Of a stretch of 64,000 nt of DNA, positions 56,348 to 64,000 are shown one piece after another. The DNA is from Treponema sp. (GTDB lineage: Bacteria; Spirochaetota; Spirochaetia; Treponematales; Treponemataceae): contig JAFSJX010000010.1 in the NCBI GenBank assembly GCA_017449285.1, positions 279,127 through 343,126 of the forward strand. The letters are read 5' to 3'. How positions within the stretch are numbered: the first letter of the stretch is position 1; every line of letters begins with the position of its first letter. A model generated the notes under the pieces. That model saw only the letters and a program-made list of their open reading frames with translations. It was not told the origin of the DNA and did not search any database. A program made the translations under genes and the position numbers.

Positions 56348-59096
56348 GGAACTGCGTGTACTCGTTACGGCGGAAGTTGACAAGGCGATAAAGAATCTCA
56401 ATCAGCTCGACAGGAAAACCGAGAAGACTTCAAGCGACTTTGAAAAGCTGGGAAAGGCTATCGGTTCTGCACTGCTCGTAAAGGCTGCCGTCGATTTTGG
56501 AAAGGCGAGTGTTCGAGCCGCAGAGGATGCAAAGCAAAAATTCAGCCTCTTGAAGACAACGATTGATACGACCGGCGCGAGTGCGTGGACAAGCATCGAT
56601 GCGATGAGCCAAATGTCGAAGGAACTCTCCGACTCCACGAACTACAGCGTTTCGGAAATCCAGTCAATGCAGACCGTGCTTCTCGGATTCAAGAACATCA
56701 CAGGCGACACTTTCAAAGAGGCTTCCGGGGCAATCATGGACATGGCTACCGTCATGGGCATGGACTTGAAGAGCGCGGTTCAGACCGTTGGAAAGGCTCT
56801 CGACGACCCGATAAACGGAATCGACTCGCTCAAACGGCAGGGATTCGCGTTCACGGACGCGCAGAAATCAATGCTCAAGGCGATGGTCAAGACCGGCGAC
56901 ATGGCGGGCGCGCAGAAAATAATCCTTGAAGAACTTGCCACGACTTACGGTGGCGCGGCAAAGGCTGCTCAGACATCGTTTGCAAAACTTGAGCACTCGA
57001 TGGATGAGCTGAAAGAGAGCGTCGGCAACATACTCACACCTATGCTCGCGGACATTGCGGAGGAGACCGTTGAACTGCTGGAAAAATTCAACTCACTTGA
57101 TGCAGGAACGCAGCGTGTCATCATAACCGCCACGAGCCTTGCCGCGGCAACTCCCGCCGTCATAACCGCGCTGGGCGGCATCAAAACCGCGCTTGTCGCA
57201 CTGGGCGCGACAGCCCCGCAACTTGTCGCAATCGGTGCGGGAATCACCGCAATCACCGCCATATCAACCAAAATCGTGAATTCCCGGAACGCATTCAAGG
57301 ACTTGACTACGGAGATAGCGAAGACGCGCACAAGCACAAACGCCCTGCTTGACAGTTACGCTGGCGGTAACGGCGCAAAAAAACTTGACGAAGAAACGAC
57401 AAAGAAGCTCATCGACCTGTACCCGCAGTTGGCGGGAGAAATCAACGCATACAGCACGTCCGTCGATGACGCGAAGAAAGCGGTCGAAAACCTTGTGAAC
57501 CAGAAACTGCTTGACGCGGAGTCAAGCGGAATAAAGAAATACATGAAAAAGCTCGAAGGAGTCGCAGACCTAGAACTGAAGGTTGCGAAGTATAAATCTC
57601 ACAACAACGAGATGGACGCGCTTCGGGCAAAAGAAATCGAATCAAAGGACATTCCCGCCGTGCGTAAACTCGCCGAGGAACAACGAAGTGCAATCAACGA
57701 AAGACTCAAAAATCTGAACAAGATGCTGACCTACGACGGAAAGATAATTGACATACCCGTTGAAATCAAAGCAGACCCGAAAGGCATAAAGAACGGACTC
57801 GAATCTTCAGATATCGACATCAAGAAGGCATGGCAGGAATGGCTCTCAAAAATCCTCAAAGTTGACCAGTCGCTTTTCAAGACCGGAGAAGAAGCTGCAA
57901 ACATCTACATTGACGGACTGGAGCGGTCACTGGAGAACGCCGAGGGCGTGAGCGAGATTCTTGGCAAGAAGTTCAGCGCGACGGACATCATTGACAGCCA
58001 GATGAATGAGATTGAGTCGAATATAAACAAGCTTCTGAACATCGACCCGCCGCTGATTGACAGCGTGTTCAATCTTGAAGAACTGAAGCAGGAAGGAACG
58101 GCACTCAATGCGCTTTACGAGGACTGGAAGAAACTTCAAGACGCAAAGGCAACATCCGTCATAGAGGACTTGCAGAAACAGATTGACGATTTGTCGAAGT
58201 CCGAGTTTGACCTTTATCTTGAGACGAACAAACTGCTCAACGCACCGCCGGAAAAAATAGACGAAATCCGGGAAAAATTCGATGAGCTGAAACTGAAATC
58301 GTTCGATGAACTCGGGGAAAAAATCGGATACCTGACGCAAAAAGGACTTGAAAGCCTTGATTTGTTCGATGAGAAATCAAGGGCAGTCATAGGCTCTGTC
58401 GTCGCAAACCTTTCAAACATCTCGTTCGATACCGCGCTGACAGGCTTTCGGGAATTCGGAAGGGCTCTCGGCGCGGGGGCTAATGCCGCCGAATCGTTGC
58501 AGACCGCGCTCGTGGCGATGGCGGAGCAAATCCTGAACCAACTCCCGACGATGTTTCTGCAGGCGGGATTGCAGCTCATAGCGCAGGGGCAGTGGCCGTT
58601 GGGCTTGGGATTTATCGCGGCGGCGGGAAGCACGGCGATAATATCCGGCTTTGTCAGCGGAAAAAAAGAGTCTGAGAAGGAGAATGCGCTGGGCGGAGTG
58701 TACGGCGCGGACGACTACCGCGCGTTCGCGAAAGGCGGAACTTTCACCAACCAAATCGTCTCAAGCCCGACATTCTTCCGCTTCGCAAAGGGAAGCGGCT
58801 TCGGCACGGGGCTTATGGGAGAGGCAGGGCCAGAGGCGGTTATGCCTCTCACTCGTGGTGCTGACGGCTCGCTCGGCGTGGACGCAAGCGGCATTGGTGG
58901 TGCGGGCAACGTCGAGGTGAACATCCCCGTCTACGTCTACTCGGACGAGCCTGTCGAGGTGAACGACACGACGGACGAGGACGGGAACAGAAAGATTGAG
59001 GTGCTTGTAGGCTCAATGATTAACGCCCACATCGCAAACGGCAAGGCAGACAAGGCAATGAAGAGCCGCTACGGGCTGAAAGTACAGGGGGTGTGA
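56331..59096 (+). CDS. tape measure protein
   Basis: 921 aa. The longest tail gene, helical throughout, with hydrophobic segments (about 250-330, and LPTMFLQAGLQLIAQGQWPLGLGFIAAAGS near 745-775). TMP-type motif: VEFGKAS-like start, DMATVMGMDLKSAVQTVGKALDDPINGID and the C-terminal GLMGEAGPEAVMPLTRGADG that is common at TMP ends. It sets tail length and passes into the host envelope on infection. Confidence 0.9.
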   Translation: MAEITEELRVLVTAEVDKAIKNLNQLDRKTEKTSSDFEKLGKAIGSALLVKAAVDFGKASVRAAEDAKQKFSLLKTTIDTTGASAWTSIDAMSQMSKELSDSTNYSVSEIQSMQTVLLGFKNITGDTFKEASGAIMDMATVMGMDLKSAVQTVGKALDDPINGIDSLKRQGFAFTDAQKSMLKAMVKTGDMAGAQKIILEELATTYGGAAKAAQTSFAKLEHSMDELKESVGNILTPMLADIAEETVELLEKFNSLDAGTQRVIITATSLAAATPAVITALGGIKTALVALGATAPQLVAIGAGITAITAISTKIVNSRNAFKDLTTEIAKTRTSTNALLDSYAGGNGAKKLDEETTKKLIDLYPQLAGEINAYSTSVDDAKKAVENLVNQKLLDAESSGIKKYMKKLEGVADLELKVAKYKSHNNEMDALRAKEIESKDIPAVRKLAEEQRSAINERLKNLNKMLTYDGKIIDIPVEIKADPKGIKNGLESSDIDIKKAWQEWLSKILKVDQSLFKTGEEAANIYIDGLERSLENAEGVSEILGKKFSATDIIDSQMNEIESNINKLLNIDPPLIDSVFNLEELKQEGTALNALYEDWKKLQDAKATSVIEDLQKQIDDLSKSEFDLYLETNKLLNAPPEKIDEIREKFDELKLKSFDELGEKIGYLTQKGLESLDLFDEKSRAVIGSVVANLSNISFDTALTGFREFGRALGAGANAAESLQTALVAMAEQILNQLPTMFLQAGLQLIAQGQWPLGLGFIAAAGSTAIISGFVSGKKESEKENALGGVYGADDYRAFAKGGTFTNQIVSSPTFFRFAKGSGFGTGLMGEAGPEAVMPLTRGADGSLGVDASGIGGAGNVEVNIPVYVYSDEPVEVNDTTDEDGNRKIEVLVGSMINAHIANGKADKAMKSRYGLKVQGV

Positions 59097-59097
59097 G

Positions 59098-59454
59098 ATG
59101 ACGAACATCACATGGCCGGGCGACCTGCCGCGCGTGCTGCGGCTTGACGGGCTTGGAGCGAAGAAAAAATCCTCCGTGGTGCGCACGGAGATGGACGCAG
59201 GACCGGCAAAAGTCCGCCAGCGGTACACCGTCACCACCAAGGAGTTCACCGGTAGCATCGTCGTGAACTCGGCGCAACGGCAGTTGCTGGAGGACTTCTA
59301 CACGAACATACTGGGCAACGGCGTGCTTCGGTTCGTGATGAGAGACCCGCAGACGCTGGAGCAGGCGGAGTTCCGTTTCCTTGACGACTACGACGAGAAA
59401 GCCTTGGGCGGGCTTTGGGAGATAACGATGAAACTGGAGAAGATGAATGCCTAG
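59098..59454 (+). CDS. minor tail protein (distal tail, lambda gpM-like)
   Basis: 118 aa. Beta-rich: WPGDLPRVLRLDGLGAKKKS, RYTVTTKEFTGSIVVNSAQR, FRFLDDYDEKALGGLWEITM. In tail operons of lambda order (TMP, M, L, K, I, J) this place holds M. Function is in tail-tip assembly. Confidence 0.7.
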   Translation: MTNITWPGDLPRVLRLDGLGAKKKSSVVRTEMDAGPAKVRQRYTVTTKEFTGSIVVNSAQRQLLEDFYTNILGNGVLRFVMRDPQTLEQAEFRFLDDYDEKALGGLWEITMKLEKMNA

Positions 59455-59944
59455 GAAAGAGTTGAGCCAAACCGCCGTGGAAGCGATGACCGCGCCGGAG
59501 ACGGCGGCGGTGCTGCTCCACCTGCTCACCATCAGTTATGACGGCACGGCGTTGCTCCGCGTGACGGACGACAAGCGGGAAATCACCTCAAACGGCGAGA
59601 CCTACTATCCCTGCGCGTTCTCCGCCCTGCTCCCTGACAAGTCGAGCGACGGGAACAAGACGTGCCGCCTGCAGATTGACAACACAGACATATCGGTCTA
59701 CCGGGAGATAAAGGCCGCCGCGCTCCGCAGCAGGAACGAGAACAAGAGCATCGAATGCGACGTTGCGGTAATTATGGCGACAGAGCCGGACAACTACATC
59801 GAAGGACCACTCCATTTCGTCCTGCGCAACATCAACGCAACGGTTCAAAGCATAACGGGCGAACTGTATGACCTGTACATGCACGACAGGAATTTCATCC
59901 ACTTGAAATACACGCCCGAAGATTTCCCGGACATGTTTTGGTAG
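59447..59944 (+). CDS. minor tail protein, DUF1833/lambda gpL-like
   Basis: 165 aa. TVEAMTAPETAAVLLHLLTISYDG at the start and YYPCAFSALLPDKSSDGNKTCRLQIDN fit DUF1833. It overlaps the previous gene by 8 bp and precedes the NlpC/P60 protein, as gpL precedes gpK. Confidence 0.75.
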   Translation: MPRKELSQTAVEAMTAPETAAVLLHLLTISYDGTALLRVTDDKREITSNGETYYPCAFSALLPDKSSDGNKTCRLQIDNTDISVYREIKAAALRSRNENKSIECDVAVIMATEPDNYIEGPLHFVLRNINATVQSITGELYDLYMHDRNFIHLKYTPEDFPDMFW

Positions 59945-59953
59945 GAGAGGCGT

Positions 59954-60394
59954 ATGTACGGCTGGGTCAAGAACTATGTGGGAATTCCTTTCGTGTCGGG
60001 CGGACGCGACAAGGCAGGACTGGATTGCTACGGACTTGTGCGCCTTGTCCTCATGGAGCAGTACGGCTTCGACCTGCCGGTTCTGAACGGCGACTACACC
60101 AACGCGCTCAACATCGCCGAGACCAAAAGGCTGTTCTGCGAGAACGTTCCGCTTCTGTGCGGGGTAAGAATTGACAGACCTGAGGAAAAAGTGGTCGCTC
60201 TGCTGAGAATGGGCGGACGGCTCTGCCACGTCGGCTTGTATGCGGGCGATGGGTATATAATTCATGCAAGGCACAAGGTCGGCGTGGTATGCGAGCGGCT
60301 GACAAGTCCTCAACTGTCCGGCCGTGTCGAGGGGTGGTACCGTGTCGATTCGTGTTACAGCGCAACTCAATCCGTTCTCCGGCGAAAAGACTGA
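59954..60394 (+). CDS. NlpC/P60 tail-tip peptidase, lambda gpK-like
   Basis: 146 aa. Catalytic Cys in GLDCYGLVRLVLMEQYG (residue about 25) and His in LCHVGLYAGDGYIIHARHK. This fold cleaves cell-wall peptides and helps DNA entry. The start has AGGAG 6 bases upstream. The 3' end overlaps the next gene. Confidence 0.85.
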   Translation: MYGWVKNYVGIPFVSGGRDKAGLDCYGLVRLVLMEQYGFDLPVLNGDYTNALNIAETKRLFCENVPLLCGVRIDRPEEKVVALLRMGGRLCHVGLYAGDGYIIHARHKVGVVCERLTSPQLSGRVEGWYRVDSCYSATQSVLRRKD

Positions 60395-63300
60395 ATTCAA
60401 CTTTGAGCAAGGAATCTCATTACAGGGCATTATAGCAAAAATTGATGCGCTCCATGCCGTGAACGTAGGCTGGCGCGCGCTTATTGACGATGAGCCGGTG
60501 ACGGACTTTACCCGTGTGCCGCAGAAAGGGCAGCATGTCTACCTGAAACTCGTGCCAGAAGGCGACACCCAGAGCGCGGGCGTGGGCATGAAAATCGGCG
60601 GTGCCCTTGCGGTTCTTGGCGGAATCATCGCCATTGCGACTTTGGGATGGACGGGTTTGGGCGGTGCTTTGGGCGCAATGCTTATCGGCTCCGGCGTAGG
60701 ACTGTTTGCGGGCGGTGCGGTGCTTTACAACATCGACATACCTTCCATCGGAAACAAAAACCGCGAGTCCCCGGAGCAGGATCCGTCAATCAGGGGAAGC
60801 CAGAATCAGATGCGCCCCTACGGTATCGTACCGATATTGTTCGGTCGGCGGCGCATCTACGCAGACCTCGCCGCAAAAAGCCACACATGGGTAGACCCTG
60901 CGGACGGCTCCATCTACCTGTACCAGCTTTTCTGCGCCGGGCAGAAGGACATTGAGATTGAGGCCGACACCATAAAAATTGACGAGACGCTTCTCAAAGA
61001 CTACTCAAATTCGGGGGACATCGACACGGTTCTTGCGGGCGAAGACCCGCTCATCGATATGCGAATCCATCACGGCGAGATGCCCGAACTCTTTCACCAG
61101 TGCTTTCATGAGGAACAGGTGAACGAGGTATTGAGGCATGAGACGGACGAGGGGCTTGACGGTTCGGTCATCAGGACAACGCCCAACGGCACGGAAGAGC
61201 TGAACGTGGACGTGTTCTTCTACAACGGGCTGGGGAAGTACAACGATAAAGGAGAGTTGGTCGATGCCTCCGTCACAGTGGGAGCATGGTACAAGGAAGC
61301 GGACGAGCCGGACAGCGCATACAAGCAACTCGGAATGTTCTCGCCCGAAAAAACGGAAAGAGTTACCCACAAGACGTTTTTTTCCGCAGAACTTCCAGAA
61401 GACAAGAAAATTACGGTCGAAAATCTATGGGAATTTTCCTACAACTGGTCTTATGTTTCAGGTGACAAATTCAGCGTCGATGATTCGGCAAAAGAAAAAT
61501 ATCGCATTACCATCGAGTCATCTGAACCGTACACAACATGTGGCACAACCGTCTATGCCGTAACGTTCTCCTGCTCCTACGAGGAGGTGCGTATCATTTC
61601 TGACGAGAACAGTTTTACCGCGCATGAATTGCGGACGAAGCGGTATGCAGTTCACCTCAGAGGACTGGAGCCGGCCTCGTATACGGTCAAACTTTCCCGA
61701 ATTACGGAGGACAGTACGGACAGCAAGGTAATCGACGCACTCTACGTCGGCTCAATCCGCGCGATAAAGAACGAGCAACCCGTCAGCACTGAGCGGGCGC
61801 GGAATGTTACCCTCATCGAACTGAAAATAAAGGCATCGGAGAAACTTCAGAATGTCGTAAAACAACTCAACTTCATCGCCCAGTCCAAGATGCCCGTACC
61901 AGGCGCAAATGGCACATGGAACTACGCGCTATCGAACAACCCCGCCTCTGCGGCTATGTACGCGATGCAGGCGGAAATCGCACAGCAGCGGCTTTCAGAC
62001 GGAGAGATTGACCTTGCGGCATTCAAGAATCTTCATGACTGGTGCGCTAATCATGAGTACGAGTGCAACGCCTACCTTACGGAAAGCATGACAATCAGCA
62101 ACCTGCTCTCGTCAATCGCGTCTACCTGCCGCGCCGAAATCCTCCGCATGGACGGGAAAGTGACGGTCATACAGGACATCGCACGGGATTCTTACGTGCA
62201 ACTTTTTTCGCCCCGCAACTCCCACGGCTACAAGGAGCAGATTCTGCTGGGCGAAATCCCTGACGAAATCAAGCTGGGTTTCGACGACGCGGCTGCTGGC
62301 TTCGCGGAGAATTCATGCTCCGTCTACAACACGCCGGACGGGAACTATGCGGGCGACCCCGTGGTGTCACAGGACGTGAAGTTGTGGGGCGTTACGAACC
62401 ACAAGCAGGCGCAAAAGCTCGGCATGTACAAGTATGCGGTGACCAAGCACCGCGCCATTGTGCATACATTTAGCGTCGATTTTGAGCACCTGATGTGCCG
62501 TAAGGGCGACTGGATTTTGTATGCGGGCGACATCGCGCTTGCGGGCATAAAACAGGGGCGGATAACGGAGCGTATCCTTGATGCCGCAAGCGGAAACGTG
62601 ACGGGCTTTACATGCGACGAGGCGATTCCGATGGAGAGCGGCAAGAGTTACGGTATCCGCATCAGAAAAAGTTCCTGCGAAATCGTCCTGCTTGACGTGC
62701 TGAACAGCGGAGAAACATCGCATTCCGTCATGCTCGCCGATGCGATTTCCGCCGATGACGCGCCGAAAGTCGGCGACCTCTTCGCGTTCGGCGAACGCGG
62801 GAGAGAGGCGGTTGATCTTGTTGTGACCGACATCCAGTGCGGCGAGAACCTTTCCGCCGATTTGACCTGCGTGGAGTACGCGCCGGAGATTTTCGGCGTG
62901 GACGATGACGGATTCATTCTGCCTGAATTTAAAAGCAAACTGAACGAGTATGCGCCTTCTGGCGATTCGGGAATCGTGTCGCCCGCCCTGTGGCGGACAT
63001 ACTTCACCTACAGCGACAGCGAGACCGTTCCCGACACCCCGAGTGGTGACGGCTCTGCGGACGGCTGGCACATGCTGAGAACCGACGGAAGCAGATGGGT
63101 CTCCAGCAAGAACGCAACGTCCGTGTATGACGGCGTGTGGGGAAGCCCGCTGTATATCGGACCGCCGATATACCAGTACAGCGCGGACGGCGACATCCAG
63201 TGGCATGACAATTTCGCCGACGGAGACCTGTACCAGCGCACATCGACTGACGGCGGCGTGACATGGGGCGAGGCAAAGAGATTCATCGGACCGCAGGGGG

Positions 63301-63551
63301 CGACAGGAGCGACGGGCGCGACAGGTCCGACAGGCGCGGACGGAGCAAAGGGTGACAAGGGAGACAAAGGCGATACCGGAGCACCCGGGACTGACGGCAA
63401 GGACGGCGGATACCAGGACTACCAGTTCGCCGCCGGCAACTACACGATGACCGAGCCACAACTTGCCGCGCTTACATGGACGGACGCGCCGCCGGAAGTG
63501 CCGGAGGGCAAATACCTCTGGATGCGGACCAGATGGGTTGAGGGAGAATAA
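60342..63551 (+). CDS. tail tip/host specificity protein (J-like) with collagen-like C-terminus
   Basis: 1069 aa from GTG 60342 (GAGGGG eight bases upstream); GTG 60324 is an alternative. The N-terminal part has a ubiquitin-like start and hydrophobic Gly-rich segment (GGALAVLGGIIAIATLGWTG), then IPSIGNKNRESPEQDP and YGIVPILFGRRRIYADLAA, the lambda I-J type region. The middle has Ig-like modules; near the end is a short collagen-like tract ([20 protein letters not shown]) and a C-terminal DUF-like WTDAPPEVPEGKYLWMRTRW module. It contacts the host receptor. Confidence 0.82.
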   Translation: MSIRVTAQLNPFSGEKTEFNFEQGISLQGIIAKIDALHAVNVGWRALIDDEPVTDFTRVPQKGQHVYLKLVPEGDTQSAGVGMKIGGALAVLGGIIAIATLGWTGLGGALGAMLIGSGVGLFAGGAVLYNIDIPSIGNKNRESPEQDPSIRGSQNQMRPYGIVPILFGRRRIYADLAAKSHTWVDPADGSIYLYQLFCAGQKDIEIEADTIKIDETLLKDYSNSGDIDTVLAGEDPLIDMRIHHGEMPELFHQCFHEEQVNEVLRHETDEGLDGSVIRTTPNGTEELNVDVFFYNGLGKYNDKGELVDASVTVGAWYKEADEPDSAYKQLGMFSPEKTERVTHKTFFSAELPEDKKITVENLWEFSYNWSYVSGDKFSVDDSAKEKYRITIESSEPYTTCGTTVYAVTFSCSYEEVRIISDENSFTAHELRTKRYAVHLRGLEPASYTVKLSRITEDSTDSKVIDALYVGSIRAIKNEQPVSTERARNVTLIELKIKASEKLQNVVKQLNFIAQSKMPVPGANGTWNYALSNNPASAAMYAMQAEIAQQRLSDGEIDLAAFKNLHDWCANHEYECNAYLTESMTISNLLSSIASTCRAEILRMDGKVTVIQDIARDSYVQLFSPRNSHGYKEQILLGEIPDEIKLGFDDAAAGFAENSCSVYNTPDGNYAGDPVVSQDVKLWGVTNHKQAQKLGMYKYAVTKHRAIVHTFSVDFEHLMCRKGDWILYAGDIALAGIKQGRITERILDAASGNVTGFTCDEAIPMESGKSYGIRIRKSSCEIVLLDVLNSGETSHSVMLADAISADDAPKVGDLFAFGERGREAVDLVVTDIQCGENLSADLTCVEYAPEIFGVDDDGFILPEFKSKLNEYAPSGDSGIVSPALWRTYFTYSDSETVPDTPSGDGSADGWHMLRTDGSRWVSSKNATSVYDGVWGSPLYIGPPIYQYSADGDIQWHDNFADGDLYQRTSTDGGVTWGEAKRFIGPQGATGATGATGPTGADGAKGDKGDKGDTGAPGTDGKDGGYQDYQFAAGNYTMTEPQLAALTWTDAPPEVPEGKYLWMRTRWVEGE

Positions 63552-64000
<449 letters not shown>

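Noticed and set aside
62367..63461. 364-codon minus-strand frame opposite the tail tip gene
   Set aside because: Fully antisense to a well-supported tail gene; Arg/Val-rich composition is that of a complement of Asp/Ala/Thr codons.

Overview
The window looks like a chromosome segment of a spirochaete, most probably a host-associated Treponema, carrying a large transposable prophage. This assignment is inferred from gene content and protein style (a compact type II secretion operon, solitary ssb, efp, hpf-rpoN, many lipoproteins, GC-rich intergenic palindromes), not from a marker gene: I see no rRNA, tRNA or CRISPR array.

Host part (1-30239). A leftward run of eleven tightly packed genes (10732 to 1) encodes a type II secretion system (gspD, gspE, gspF, gspG, two further pseudopilin-like proteins and a GspL/M-like bitopic protein), followed without a real gap by two lipoproteins, a clostripain-type C11 protease and the start of a YD-repeat (RHS-like) exported protein. 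The last genes are natural candidates for cargo or surface partners. Then come corA plus an exported formylglycine-generating-enzyme-like protein, a small metallophosphoesterase, hisC, a large uncharacterised cytosolic protein, ssb, a U32 peptidase, a lamin-tail-like lipoprotein, efp (with an arginine-32 loop), hpf-rpoN, a DUF1015 protein, an AAA/DUF4143 ATPase, an oxalate/formate-type MFS transporter and a PD-(D/E)XK nuclease whose 5' end is missing. Several host genes have a -10 box exactly six bases before the ATG and no ribosome binding site, which suggests leaderless mRNAs. Dispersed repeats flank the ATPase and the transporter.

Phage part (about 30240 to beyond 64000). This is a Mu-like transposable phage with a siphovirus tail. 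The leftward early operon runs from 38435 to 30299: Ner-like protein, small genes, Gam, MuA-like transposase, MuB-like ATPase, GemA and small DNA-binding proteins. It starts at a strong promoter covered by palindromic operators next to a CI-type S24 repressor transcribed rightwards. Rightwards follow an accessory pair (64-aa protein plus HEFTH metallopeptidase-like protein), a lysis cassette (C39-like endolysin, holin-like protein, two spanin-like proteins overlapping almost completely in different frames), terminase small and large subunits, portal, MuF head-morphogenesis protein with a toxin-like C-terminus and a downstream immunity candidate, protease/scaffold with internal start, decoration proteins, capsid, tail genes including a G/GT -1 frameshift, tape measure, tip proteins, and a collagen-like fibre cut by the window end.

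The most interesting parts are: (i) the MuF toxin-immunity locus, whose upstream coding frame has no start codon and joins the portal gene at a T7 slippery site; (ii) two parallel modules, each with the same promoter architecture followed by two tiny membrane peptides and a ribbon-helix-helix protein, one beside the repressor and one in the late region; (iii) the accessory HEFTH pair; and (iv) the phage-host junction, which seems to split the nuclease gene.
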